A stretch of 64,000 nt of DNA. Source: Pectinophora gossypiella. Taxonomy: Eukaryota; Arthropoda; Insecta; Lepidoptera; Gelechiidae. Shown here one piece after another: positions 1 through 10,777 of the stretch. Position 1 is the first letter of the stretch, and every line of letters starts with the position of its first letter. Location of the stretch: NCBI RefSeq assembly GCF_024362695.1, contig NW_026063250.1, forward strand, positions 558,001 to 622,000. Reading direction: 5' to 3'. The notes beneath the pieces were generated by a model. The model made no database searches. It saw only the letters and a program-made list of their open reading frames with translations, and had not been told where the DNA came from. The position numbers and the translations under genes were made by a program.

Positions 1-958
1 ATATCATCGGAACGTCGACTTCAATATAGAATAACTTGTAGATCTTTGAAATCTGCTCCTCATCAGAGAGACACCCTACGGCCTGGCGAAACTATCGCAC
101 CTAAGACTTTTTTGTTTTCACGATACTTATTTAAATCTTGGTCAAATTTTATCGCCGGTGAAAAAAAAACAAAATGGCGGAAAAACAAGATGGCCGCCAT
201 ACATATTTTTCGTTTTTCCTGAAAATGCCTCGGGGGTAAAAACTGTGTATGGGGATGTAATTAGAGTGTCTTGTCGAGTACGGAAAATGTTCTCAATCTT
301 CAAAAACTGCTCCGCATCAGGGAGACACCCCACGGCCTGGCAAAACTATCGCACCTGGAACGATTCTTTTTTCACAAAAGCTATTTAATTCTTGGTCAAA
401 TTCTATCGTAGGTGAAAAAAAATCAAAATGGCGGAAAAACAAGATGGCCGCCATACAAAATTTTGTTTTTCTAGAAAATGTCTCGGGGAAAATAACTGTG
501 TATAGGGTTGTAATCGAAACGTCTTGTAGAGTATGGAAATACTTCTTGGTCTTCAAAAACTGCTCCGCATCAGGGAGACACCCTACGGCCTGGCAAATCT
601 ATCGCACCTGGAACTTTTTTGTTTTCACGAAACCTATTTAAATTTTGGTCAAATTTTATCGCCGGTGAAAAAAAAAAACAAAATGGCCGAAAAACAAGAT
701 GGCCGCCATAAAATTTTTGTTTTTCATGAAAATGTCTCGGGTGTAAAAATGATGTACAGGGGTGTGATCGGAACGTCATCTTGGAAAACTGCTCCGCATC
801 AGGGAGTCCCCCTACGGCCTGGCAAAACTATAGCACCTAGAACTTTTTTGATTTCACGAGACCTATTTTAGTCTTGGTCAAATTCTATCGCGGTATAAAA
901 ATGGCGGGAAAACAAGACACGCGAGCAGCTTGCTGCGAGCGAACCACGCGACATCTAG
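1..958 (+). mobile_element. Helitron-like unit A (3' part, 5' end outside window)
   Basis: The segment holds at least four copies of a minisatellite of about 229-258 bp, starting near 61, 311, 569 and 798. Each carries a conserved CTCCGCATCAGGGAGACACC core, a segment with the word AAGATGGCCGCCAT, and a long A-run. The unit ends with a GC-rich hairpin (GCAG/CTTG/CTGC near 925-936) followed by CTAG at 955-958 and a T, the layout of a Helitron 3' terminus. The same terminus recurs at 2312-2315 and 3366-3369. No replicase/helicase gene is seen, so the unit is non-autonomous. Open frames crossing the array are repeat by-products. Class assignment is by structure only. Confidence 0.6.
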
Positions 959-2315
959 TTATATTATATAAAGCTACAAACCCACTGACTGACTGACTGA
1001 CTGACTCACTGACAGGGTTGTTCTCCCAGAAGGAGCGCCGGGGGGTAAAAATGATGTATGGGGGGTGTGATCAAGATCTTCCGATGAGTATGGGAAAACT
1101 TCCAGATCTTGGAAAACTGCTCCGCATCAGGGAGAGACCCTACGGCCTGGCGCAACTATCGCACCTGGAACGATTCTTTTTTCACAAAACCTATTTAAAT
1201 CTTGGTAAAATTTTATTGTGGGTGAAAAAAAAACAAAATGGCGGAAAAACAAGATGGCCGCCATACAAAATTTTGTTTTTTTTTTTAAATGCCTCGGGTG
1301 TAAAAATGATGTATGGGAGGTGTGATCGAAACGTCAAGTTGAGTATGGAAATACTTCTCGATCTTGAAAACCTGCTCCGCATCAGAGAGACACCCTACGG
1401 CCTGGAAAAACTATCACATCTGGATCAATTTCTTTTTCGCAAAACCTATTTAAATCTTGGTCAAATTCTATCGTGAGTGAAAAAAAACCAAAATGGCGGA
1501 AAAACAAGATGGCCGCCATACAAAATTTTCGTTTTTCCTGAAAATGCCTCGAGGGTAAAAATGATGTATAGGGATGTGATCGGATCGTCATGTTGAGTAT
1601 TTCAATACTGCTCGATCTTGAAAAACTGCTCTGCATCAGGGAGACACCCTACGGCCTGGCAAAACTATAAAACCTAGAGCAATATTTTTTTCACGAAACC
1701 TATTTAAATCTTGGTCAAATTCAATCCCCGGTGAAAAAAAACCAAAATGGCGGAAAAACAAGATGGCCGCCATACGAAATTTTCGTTTTTCCCGAAAATG
1801 CCTCGGGGGTAAAAATGATGTATGAGAAATGTGATCGAAACATCATGTTGAGTTTGGAGATACTTTTCGATCTTCAAAAGCTGCTCCGCATCAGGGAGAC
1901 ACCCTACAGCCTGGCGAAACTATCGCAGCTGGAACTTTTTTTTTTTCACGAAGCCTATTAAAGTCTTGGTCAAATTTTATCGCCAGTGAAAAAAAAAAAA
2001 CAAAATGGCCGAAAAACAAGATGGCCGCCATACAAATTTTTGTTTTTCCAGAAAATGTCTCAGAGGTAAAAATGATGTATTGGGGTGTGATCGGAACGTC
2101 ATCTTGGAAAACTGCTCCGCATCAGGGAGACACCCTACGGCCTGGCAAAACTATAGCACCTAGAACTTTTTTGGTTTCACGAGACCTATTTAAGTCTTGG
2201 TCTAATTTTATCGCGGTAAAACAATGGCGGAAAAACAAGATGGCCGCCATACATAGCTTCGATTTAATACAGGACACGCGAGCAGCTTGCTGCGAGCGAA
2301 CCACGCGAAATCTAG
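959..2315 (+). mobile_element. Helitron-like unit B, head-to-tail with unit A
   Basis: A 1357-bp unit starting directly after the CTAG of unit A. It opens with TTATATTATATAAAG, a TGAC microsatellite near 990-1012 and the word GTTGTTCTCCCAGAAGGAGC. It then holds five minisatellite copies (near 1125, 1380, 1632, 1887, 2119) and ends in the same hairpin plus CTAG at 2312-2315. The last minisatellite of each unit is a shortened form of about 230 bp that runs into the terminal hairpin. Direct joining of a 3' terminus to a 5' start, without filler, suggests concatemeric rolling-circle products. Confidence 0.6.
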
Positions 2316-3369
2316 TTATATTATATATAGCTACAAACCCATTGACTCACTGACTCACTGACATAATTGTTCTCCCAGAAGGAGCGTCGGGGGGTAAAAA
2401 TAATGTATAAGAAAAGTGATCTGGGTCTCCCGGTGAGTATGGGAAAACTTCCAGATCTTGGAAAACTGCTCCGCATCAGGGAGACACCCTACGGCCTGGC
2501 AAAACTATCGCACCTAGAAAGATTCTTTTTTCACAAAACCTTCTTAAATCTTGGTCAAATCCAATCGCCGTTGAAAAAAAATCAAAATGGCGGAAAAACA
2601 AGATGGCCGCCATACAAAATTTTGTTTTTTCAGAAAATGCATCGGGAGTAAAAACTGTGTATGGGGATGTAATCGGAACGTCTTGTGGAGTATGAAAACA
2701 CTTCACTATCTTCAAAATATGCTCCGCATCAGGGAGACACCCTACGGCCTGGCAAAACTATAAGACCTGGAGCAATTTTTCTTTCGCGAAACATATTTAA
2801 ATCTTGGTCAAATCCAATCCCCGCTGCAAAAAAACCAAAATGGCGGAAAAACAAGATGGCCGCCATACAAAATTTTGATTTTTTAAAAAATGCCTCGGGT
2901 GTAAAAATGATGTATGGGAGGTGTGATCGAAACGTCAAGTTGAGTATGGAAAAACTGCTCGATCTTGAAAAACTGCTCCACATCAGGGAGACACCCTACG
3001 GCCTGGCTAACCTATCGCACCTGGAACAATGATTTTTTCGCATAACGTATTTAAATCTTGGTCAAATCCAATCGCCGGTGAAAAAAAATAAAATGGCGGA
3101 AAATCAAGATGGCCGCCATACAAAATTTTCGTTTTTCCAGAAAATGTCTCAGAGGTAAAAATGATGTATTGGGGTGTGATCGGAACGTCAATTTGGAAAA
3201 CTGCTCCGCATCAGGGGTCACCCTACGGCCTGGCAAAACTATAGCACCTAGAACTTTTTTGATTTCACGAGACCTATTTAAGTCTTGGTCAAATTCTATC
3301 GCGGTAAAAAAATGGCGGGAAAACAAGACACGCGAGCAGCTTGCTGCGAGCGAACCACGCGAAATCTAG
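2316..3369 (+). mobile_element. Helitron-like unit C, inserted in a Maverick polymerase gene
   Basis: A 1054-bp unit with the same opening as unit B (TATATTATATATAG, CTGACTCACTGAC, GTTGTTCTCCCAG) and four minisatellite copies (near 2475, 2730, 2981, 3209), one fewer than unit B. Its 3' end is CTAG at 3366-3369 and the next base is T (3370). Helitrons insert between A and T, so this fits a terminal junction. The coding sequence to the right belongs to a Maverick DNA polymerase read on the minus strand, so the insertion removed or displaced the catalytic part of that gene. Confidence 0.6.
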
Positions 3370-5637
3370 TTCATTAATATATTTATTGTTAGCTTTAGCA
3401 TAGCGATGCGAACACATACATAATCCACCTCGAATTCCGTCTTGAATCATTCGGGTAATTTCTATGTCAGATATAAGTTCAAGTTTGATTCCTGTTATTA
3501 ATAACATAGCGTCAAACGATAGGCTTGGCGCTGAGATGTAAAAGGCAGGGTCGAGAGTGTAATGTCGCTTACAGGTCTTACGGAAATTCTGAAATATATC
3601 AGTTAACAGAAGAACATCCGATTTGAGATACAAGTCAGTATACTCTCCTAAACTAGTCAAACTAAATCGCGACCATACAGACATCGCGTGATTGTAATCA
3701 TCATCGGAAATTGGATCATTATTTAATGAATTAAAAAAACAAGACTTCGATGGCAGTGCGGTTTCTTCGTAATTATCCCAACTTGACATATAATCATAAG
3801 GATACACTCCCTTACGAGTCAATAATTTGAATTTTTCCTCTTCAGGAAAATGACGCCGAAGATAAACAAAATCCTCAGTTTTCATTGTTTTGGTTAGTTT
3901 GTCTAAACTCGTTCCTAAGAAATTAAAAGAATCTACGAAACGTAAATGTATGTACTCTTTTTCGTTGATAGGAACAAATTTAGAAAACGAGGTGTACTTT
4001 TCCTTCGTTTTAGGTATTATTGTTATTTTTCCAGGAACCTCTCCTAACTGCTTAATAAATAAATGGCAATCGTAGCCAGATAAATTATGGAAAAAGATCG
4101 GGATACATTTAGGAACTTTAAATTGTAAATTACAATGACGATGGGCTGCTCCGCGATACTTTCCAGTAATATGACAATGATCTCTAACTTTTTTCCCCCA
4201 TAAAAAATTATTACAAATGTGGCAATATAAAGATTTTTCGAACTCACGAGCATCACTTTCAGTAAATTTCATTCCTCGATTCGTATTCAATAAAGTATTA
4301 ATTTCCTTAGCATCATCCAAAAGCATATTTATGAATTTATTAACACAATCTCTACCACGATAAATTCTAAATTGGTTAAAATTAGGATCAATGGAAGACA
4401 CAATATTATACGCAAACGCCGCGGGCACGTGACATTGCAATTTTGTTGTGTTAGCAGTATCACCGTCATTGTCTTGAATAGGTCGCAGAATTGTTTCGAA
4501 ATCGGCATAGATAACAAACGGAATGTCTTGTTTTCTGTTGTAATTTTTAAATGTAATAAATGAACCCTCTTCTGGTAAAACAGTAACAGTTCCTTCGCAT
4601 AAATGACTATTGATGCGTTCAACTGAGTGGAAAAATAACAAACAGTTTTCACAGTAATAAACTTTTTCGTGATGTTTAGTAATTTGGTTTCTAACAAGAC
4701 GAGTCAAGTCTTTGATTAGACAAAAATGAGACGATGTATCGTTTTCTAGGAACAAAAGATGTACAACTTTACGTTTATCGTTCTTTATGGTCGACTCTGA
4801 TTTGTATAACGGACCTGTTATTTCTTTACCATTTTTTAATCCATAAACAAAAATACTCAAACTAGGGTTATTTTTTTCAAATATAGAAATATCTGAGAAA
4901 GTGATCGGAAAATTTAAGTCTTTAATGTTTAGTACTTGTTGAAAATGGGGATACGATGATACCCGCTCTGGGTGCTTTTTTGAAGGATACAGAGCAGCGG
5001 TTACACACCATAAGAAACAAAAGTCATCCTTGTTTTGTATATTGAGGCATGCTTTTTTGTTTCTTATATATTTAGGCAATGAGATAAAGCTGGAACCGCT
5101 TAAAGGCTGATATTTATTTATATTTATTTCAAGGTGTGAATTGCTTAAAAATGTCCAACCACTGTCTCTTTCTTCAAATTCCCCTACTTTATTCAACAGA
5201 AAAGAAACAACTTCGTTATAAAGGTTATCAAAGTCAAAATTTAAGTGAATTGTAAAGTTCTTTGTAGCAAACGACTTTACTTCTTGTACGTCAGTTTTAG
5301 GCAAAAGAAAAGATAAAAAAAATTCGAAGTTAATTTTAACAGAAGTGTGGACTTGTAAGGCGTGATTTACAAGAGATCTAATTTGTTTACGAATGTTGTT
5401 TAAAAATAAAGAAGGTAAGTTTTTTGCTTCTTCATTAGATGCAATAATTCGATAACTTACTATACGTCCTTTAAAAGCGGATGTTATCATAAAGCGGAGC
5501 AGTACAATTATTTTTGTGCTTACTGCTACGGAAATGTCCAGTCCACTGTCTTCCATTAACATTAACATTACACACAGAGCAGTAACCCATTTTAAATAAA
5601 ATCGAAAATGGTTCAAAAAAAAGAACCTTCCTACCAA
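3370..5637 (-). pseudogene. Maverick/Polinton protein-primed DNA polymerase B, 3'-truncated
   Basis: About 755 residues of a family-B DNA polymerase of the Maverick/Polinton type, read from an ATG at 5637. Visible in order: a conserved N-terminal region ending in a GSSFISLPK-type motif (about 180-188), a C2H2-like finger (about 329-347), exonuclease motif I IYADFE (376-381), a Cys/His nuclease-like finger (about 472-502), exonuclease motif II NLSGYD (518-523) and exonuclease motif III YTDLYLKSD (666-674). The gene stops soon after a SFDAML motif. The palm with the DxxSLYP and DTD catalytic motifs is missing because the Helitron array starts at 3369. The open frame continues another 27 residues into the array, giving a chimeric tail. 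Proofreading motifs look intact but polymerase activity cannot be encoded here. Confidence 0.85.
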
Positions 5638-6768
5638 AATCTATAAAGACACTTTTGTGATATTGTTTTAATTATGAGACGAATTGAGTAAAACCTATAG
5701 ACTATAAGGCGATCTAAATACTAATTAATATTATAACTTAACATAAACTGCTGGGCACAGGCTTTCTCTTAATCAGACAGAGAGAGAGATAAATTAAAAG
5801 TAGTTACATACAATTATTTGAAGCAGGAAATCAGGAGCTCTTCGACTGCGCGAGTAGCGTCGATGTGGAGAGTCCTTAAAGATGATTATAAGTTCAACCC
5901 GAGTATAATCTGTGAAACATGCATTTATATATTAATAAATAGGCAAATGTCGATAACCTAAACTAACTTTAATTATGACACTATTCAGACTTACCATTTA
6001 AGGGTCTACATCAACTCGTCATCTGGCTAGCTTCAAGTCGATAAAGAATGGTAGTCACCTCGTATCTGAAAGTTAGAATTAAATCAATATCTTCATCGTT
6101 TACCGGTTTTTTGAGCTAGATTAGGTGCGTATGAAAATAAATATTGTGCACTCTTACCTCGAGAGTGATCGTTGACTTTAATAGTACTTTCTTGAATTTT
6201 CACTCATGAATCGCAGCAAGAGAGCGATTCCCTTTTTGACCTGTAAATATTTCGTAATTTTATTAGTTCACTAACCATTTTTTTATAGTTTAAATAAGTA
6301 TTTACTTAAGTATAATTTTGTTCTTACTCACTTTTTGTTGTAAGTTGTTGAAATAACTTCCTCTGTGTATCGGTGCAGATCGTGGATCTTCTACTTAATT
6401 TTTAATAAGTAGGCTGTAAGAAATTTAAAGTTATTAGCTCATAAGTTCATAATTATTGATTTATGAAAAAAATAACTGAATTACAGTACTTAGGTAAACT
6501 TATTTTAATTCAAACTCACCTTTTTGGTAAATCACAGTAATTCTGAAATATATCTTGAGGTTCAAACGTACGAGGGCTTCAACGGACGAAATATGTATGG
6601 TACCTAATTCTGAGTAAGTATTAGACACGTGTAATTAAAAGTATTACGTATTAAGTAGGTATGCTGGTATTGCTTTTTTGAATTGATGTTGCAATATTCC
6701 GTGAGCTATTTGTTCATCGAAAAAAGATGACTTTAAATATTTTTTGTCAATGCTCATCATTACGTCAA
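5638..6768. other. AT-rich spacer, no gene recognised
   Basis: About 1.1 kb upstream of the polymerase start. I see no open frame of note and no clear Maverick gene. Near 5749-5762 there is a short scrap of the lepidopteran SINE word CTGCTGGGCACAGG, better preserved at 15041-15150 and 46716-46977. Whether this stretch is Maverick non-coding DNA or host DNA cannot be told from the sequence. Confidence 0.5.
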
Positions 6769-6888
6769 CCTCACACGGGCGTTTCGTGAACGTTTGCACT
6801 CCGCGAACGTACATTTGACGCAAACGCGGCGCTCAGACCGCGAACCATATCGTTTTTCTAACGTATAGCACGAACGCTCGTGTGGGTC
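6769..6888. repeat. MITE-like inverted repeat
   Basis: A roughly 120-bp GC-rich block in AT-rich DNA. CACACGGGCGTTTCGTG at 6773-6789 is the near-complement of CACGAACGCTCGTGTG at 6869-6884, and the inside is full of GCGAACG and CGCAAACG words. No clear target-site duplication was found. It resembles short non-autonomous DNA transposons. Confidence 0.5.
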
Positions 6889-7115
6889 GACCAGTAATTG
6901 AATTAGGTTGCTTTTGCTTGCAGTTTTTATAATAGGTAGAGTTCATGTTAAATGGTTTTCAGTGCTTTATTCAATTTACGTTGCAGGTTTTCGTGAGCTG
7001 TAACATGGTATCCCAAATGAAATATTTTCGAAAAGGACGTATGTCAACGAATTAAATAGGCTTTATGGCTTTTTAAATTACGATGTAACATTTTTGCTTA
7101 ATTTTAGTTTTAGGG

Positions 7116-7150
7116 TATAAAACAGCGAAGTCTTTGGTAAAAATTATCAG
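7116..7150 (+). promoter_or_regulatory. TATA box and initiator of the spliced gene
   Basis: TATAAAA at 7116-7122 is followed 33 bases later by an initiator-like TATCAGA around A7149. This spacing suits a Pol II core promoter. The transcript from here would have a 5' leader of about 170 bases with no ATG before the one created by splicing. Confidence 0.5.
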
Positions 7151-7315
7151 AAGCAGATCAAGAACCTCCTCGCCGAAAAGAGTTGAGTAACCCCGCTCCT
7201 CAGTGAAGAGAGTTGAGCCCTGAGCGACACCAGCCACCGCTTACCAGCCCTGAGTCGACCCCGGCGCTGTGCAAGTGAACACTTCAAGCTAAAACAAGTT
7301 CCACTTCTGAGCACT

Positions 7316-8373
7316 ATGTAAGTTCTCCATCACATAATTTTGGAGGTTTAACTTAGAAGTTCTGCTTCACCTATTAGTGTGGGGAGTACACATCACCCAA
7401 AGAATTTCTACAGTTACAGTGCAGTACATTACATTGATTTGATTTGATTTATTTTGTTTCAGGTCCGATTCAGAATTCAAAGTTATTCCGAAGCAGGGAT
7501 CTACAAAGAAGACTCCTGCTGCACGCCAAATGAAGCGTTCGCGAGCCCCTCCGTCGATTTCGTCGATTGACCAGGAGAATACAAAGTGAGTATAATTAAC
7601 CATGTGACATGTTAATATTTTTTTCAGCAGGTGGTGCATTGGCTTGATACCTTGATTTCTTCAACAGAAGTCACGGGTTCGATTCCCTGTCGATTTACGA
7701 TCCGGTTCATTACTTTACGTTCGAGAACGGTCCGTATCCCTCAGTTTAAAGGCTCCTGCTGTTCCTGCTGTTTATGGCCTCCGTGGTCCAGTGGTTGAGC
7801 GTTGGGCTCACGATCCGGAGGCCCCGGGTTCGAATCCCTGTGGGGACGTATCACAAGAATCACTTTGTTTTTATTTATGTTATCGTTATCTCTCGAACAA
7901 GTATACATTCCCTACATTCCATACATTCACCAATGTTTTAACTATTTATATTTATTATCAAATATGACAGCAAGTTGGTTTTTATTACTTTGTAACTCTA
8001 AAATATATTTTCTTTTTATTACAGGAAGAAAGCAAAGACACACGACATCTTCGGGCTAAGTCACGGGCGCACGGTCGGCAATGAAGGAAGCGACAAGAGG
8101 ATCGTATCGTACTTCGTGAACAAGGTGGCGAACGGGTCAGAGCGGCGTACAACTAGCTTGGATGGCGAATACGTGGTGGACTTGAAGATATACCATGCCA
8201 ACGACGTGAACAACACTGATTCAAGAGAAGTCTGGCGCAAGGCTCTTCTACGAATCAAGCTGCAGACTCCGGATGACAGCGATGAGTGGAAGTTGTTACA
8301 GAAGCTAGTTACACGAATTGACAAAAACTTTGAAGATGAACCACGATTTTACTCTGACAAACTTGTAGATTGA
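7316..8373 (+). CDS. Three-exon gene for a 157-residue basic protein, function unknown
   Basis: Coding exons are 7316-7317 (only the bases AT), 7463-7585 and 8025-8373, joined by GT-AG introns (donor GTAAGT at 7318, acceptor TTTCAG ending 7462; donor GTGAGT at 7586, acceptor ATTACAG ending 8024). Splicing joins AT to G and so makes the start codon; unspliced, this ATG is followed at once by TAA. The frame then stays open across the second junction to TGA at 8371-8373. The product starts MSDSEFKVIPKQG, has a Ser/Pro-rich basic N-terminal third with a KKKAK cluster that could be a nuclear signal, and a charged C-terminal half with several Trp and Lys residues. I do not recognise the family. An AATAAA follows 14 bases after the stop and a TATA box lies upstream, so it looks like a real Pol II gene, not a transposon ORF. 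It could be host or carried cargo. Confidence 0.6.
7772..7865 (+). repeat. tRNA-derived SINE head inside intron 2
   Basis: This stretch carries a Pol III A-box-like TGGTCCAGTGG and a B-box GGTTCGAATCC, followed by ATCACAAGAATCACTTTG. This is the head of a common lepidopteran tRNA-derived SINE whose body appears at 46716-46977. It lacks a convincing anticodon arm and is not a functional tRNA gene. A second B-box-like word, GGGTTCGATTCCC, lies near 7675-7687 and may be another SINE scrap. Confidence 0.6.
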
Positions 8374-8386
8374 ACACGATTGAACA

Positions 8387-8392
8387 AATAAA
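8387..8392 (+). terminator. Polyadenylation signal of the spliced gene
   Basis: AATAAA lies 14 bases after the TGA stop of the three-exon gene, a normal if short 3' UTR arrangement. Confidence 0.55.
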
Positions 8393-8846
8393 AGCATTAC
8401 GCCTTACCTACCTTATTTTCTTTAATTACGCCTAACATCAATACTTACACACTCGTAAACTCGTAAATAAAAATTTTCTGATACTTAAGTACTTCAAATT
8501 AACATTGAATCACTTTGATTAGTTACTTTGATCACTTTGATTACAAACGCAGATTCGATTCTTATTCAAAGATTTAGCGAAGTTAAAATTCTGTTTATCA
8601 CGATTACTTACACTTTTATCATGATTAAATTTTTATCATGTTTACATTGTGTTAAACATACTCTTGCAGTGGGCAGTATTCACAACATCTATTGTAAGTA
8701 CATACAAAATAGAATTATTAAAGCATGAACCTTGTTTAAACTTGTTAAAACATTTTTCAATAACTTACTTTTTTCACATTTTATTTTTGTTGTTATTCTT
8801 GATTTTGTTCTTGGTGTTGTCTTGTGATGGGTAATTAATGTGTTAT
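8393..8846. other. AT-rich spacer, nothing recognised
   Basis: About 450 bases between the polyadenylation signal and the hairpin repeat. There are runs of degenerate AT-rich words (TACTT, TTTGATTA) and no supported gene or element. Confidence 0.5.
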
Positions 8847-8946
8847 TTTATATTATTGGGCATTCCACCCACCTAAGTGAGCGCAGCGAACGGTCGTGAG
8901 CAGAGCGAACGATAGGTGGGGCAGAATGCCCAATAATATACTACTA
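8847..8946. repeat. 100-bp palindromic hairpin repeat, copy 1
   Basis: The ends ATTATTGGGCATTC and GAATGCCCAATAAT are inverted copies, extended inward by CACCTA/TAGGTGG. The loop holds two direct GAGC..AGCGAACG words. A second copy in the opposite orientation lies at 60224-60319 and shares the flanking words TTATA and TACTACTA, which marks the boundaries. It has no coding capacity. It fits a MITE or a structured terminal sequence. Confidence 0.6.
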
Positions 8947-9237
8947 TTAATTAAACACGGATATGATAGAAGCACTGGTTTATTTTATAAAATGAACAAT
9001 CTTTATTACAACGCGTACGTTACGTACAATGGCCAATTTCCCCCTAAATCATAAAGCCTTGTCTTACAGTCTTTTTAGAGGCGTCCGTAGTCTATACCCA
9101 CGCATTATAGGTTAACCATTTTTATATCTTTATTATTCAATGACAACTGTCAACATGGCCGTCTGTACCATTTGCGTTTCGGTTTTCCTATACGTTGCGT
9201 TTGGTTACACTACAGTACATCATACCCCTTTCCAAAA
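8942..9237 (-). repeat. Ty3/gypsy 3' LTR with polypurine tract
   Basis: Read on the minus strand, a purine tract GGAAAGGGG (about 9229-9237) is followed by TGATGTACTGTAGTG and about 290 bases ending TTAATTAATAG next to the hairpin repeat. An AATAAA lies inside. This is the expected place for the 3' LTR of the minus-strand gypsy element whose integrase C-terminus ends at 9405. The matching 5' LTR was not found in the window, so the exact LTR ends are approximate. Confidence 0.5.
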
Positions 9238-9404
9238 AAAAAAAAAAAAAATACAATAAAAAAAACTTAACAAAGTAAATTGTTTACATCTCAAAATTAA
9301 GTTACTACACAAATAAGTTATGACTTAAACATAAAGTACAATCAAATTAAACATGAACACTGTAAAGTTAGAACTGCACACCCACTCATTTTTGAATCAT
9401 CAGA

Positions 9405-9620
9405 TTATTGAGGTCGAATATGATAAGAAGTTCTTGTGTATAAGACTCCATTACAATCCAAAACATCATATGATCTAAAATCTTTCTTGTTGTTATTTAC
9501 GATTGTACCTTGTAACCATTTTTTATTTTGTGGATCTTTTTTGAACCAAATTTTTTGATTCAAATGAAAAATCCATTCGTCTTTGTACGCCGAGCAGTGT
9601 GGTCGTGTACTTAATATTTT
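9405..9620 (-). pseudogene. Ty3/gypsy integrase C-terminus (fragment)
   Basis: About 70 codons on the minus strand ending in TAA at 9405. The product has the pattern of a gypsy integrase C-terminal domain (KIWFKKDPQNKKWLQGTIV followed by a hydrophobic strand and an IRP ending). The reading frame is cut on its upstream side at about 9620, where LINE-1 begins, and appears to resume at about 23148. Both sides share an ATATTTTT word that may be the target-site duplication. From 9241 to 9404, between this stop and the purine tract, the sequence is non-coding. Confidence 0.6.
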
Positions 9621-9841
9621 TTCTAAATTATCATTTATTACTTTTCTCGAAATTTAACCTTATTGTGATAGTAGTTAAGTCTATTTTAAGTGTTACAGTT
9701 AATTTGTGTTATTACGAATTGACTCCGTTAGCGTCGTGCAAGACAAAGAAAGGCTGACAGAGTTTGTCTCATTTCAACTCATAGTGTTGCATTGTGCGTG
9801 GGCAAGTACATCGGTGAGACGTGCGTATACACACATAGATC

Positions 9842-10777
9842 ATGATGCGCTCTCCGCATAAGGGGTCAGACATACAATATGGATCGCAACCGAATTTACT
9901 CTTGGCTTCAGATTCTGATGGTCAATCCAGTATTACGTTACGCAAAAGGAAAACTAGAGACTGCGACTGTAATATTAAGGAAGAATTATCTGATTTCCGA
10001 TCTTACATTAAAGAAATGATGGTCCAACACACGGATACACTAAATGAATCTATAACTAAAATGCGGAGTGAAATAACAGAAGAAATTACGGAACAACTGC
10101 GTCAAGTCATTACTACAACGAAAAAACTATCAGAGGAACAAAATGTTATGAAAACCGAACTGTCTGAGATGGAAAATAGAATTTCTGCGGTCGAGGATGT
10201 TTTGCCCAACATTTCATATATTCCCAAAACCCTGGAAGAGGCAAAAGAAAAAATAACTTACTTACTCACTGAAAACAATGCAAATAAACAATTCTCCATG
10301 CTAAATAATGTTGAGATTTCTGGAGTCCCCGTTACAAACGGAGAAAATCTAATGACAATAATGAGAAGCATATGTGTTCGCATTGGGTTTCAACTACTTG
10401 ACACCGACATAGATATTATTCATCGAGTGCGCAGGTTTCAAACCACCGAAAAAGCTAATGAAAAAAACCCTCGCCCGCCTGCTATAGTTATAAAGTTTAC
10501 CCAGCGACGGAGGAAGAATGAATTCCTTTCAGCAGTTCGTGCAAGACGTGGAATAACCACTTCTGATATTGAATTACCGGGCCCATCGCTTCCGTTGTTT
10601 ATGGGTGACCACCTTACGCCAACAAACAAGTTGCTTTTGAAACGTGTTAGAGAATTGAAAGCCGAACTAAATTACACTTATCTGTGGATTCGCGACTCTA
10701 AAATATTTATGCGTAAGAACGATAATAGTAAATCCATTTGTATTAATAACAAGTTAGATTTGAATAAACTTAAATGA
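9842..10777 (+). CDS. LINE-1 ORF1, coiled-coil RNA-binding protein
   Basis: 311 residues, uninterrupted. An acidic/basic N-terminal stretch with an RKRKTRDCDC patch is followed by a long heptad-rich helix (about residues 45-130), then an alpha/beta region resembling the RRM-like/FP-type domain of Jockey and CR1 ORF1 proteins (about 150-260), and a basic C-terminus. It has no CCHC knuckle. Such proteins bind LINE RNA and form the RNP that returns to the nucleus. It is followed after 220 bases by ORF2 in another frame, the usual order. Confidence 0.7.
   Translation: MMRSPHKGSDIQYGSQPNLLLASDSDGQSSITLRKRKTRDCDCNIKEELSDFRSYIKEMMVQHTDTLNESITKMRSEITEEITEQLRQVITTTKKLSEEQNVMKTELSEMENRISAVEDVLPNISYIPKTLEEAKEKITYLLTENNANKQFSMLNNVEISGVPVTNGENLMTIMRSICVRIGFQLLDTDIDIIHRVRRFQTTEKANEKNPRPPAIVIKFTQRRRKNEFLSAVRARRGITTSDIELPGPSLPLFMGDHLTPTNKLLLKRVRELKAELNYTYLWIRDSKIFMRKNDNSKSICINNKLDLNKLK

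Noticed and set aside
142..3369. Many open frames of 60-150 codons on both strands in the 5' array
   Set aside because: They follow the minisatellite period, repeat the same words and change strand freely; they are by-products of the repeats.
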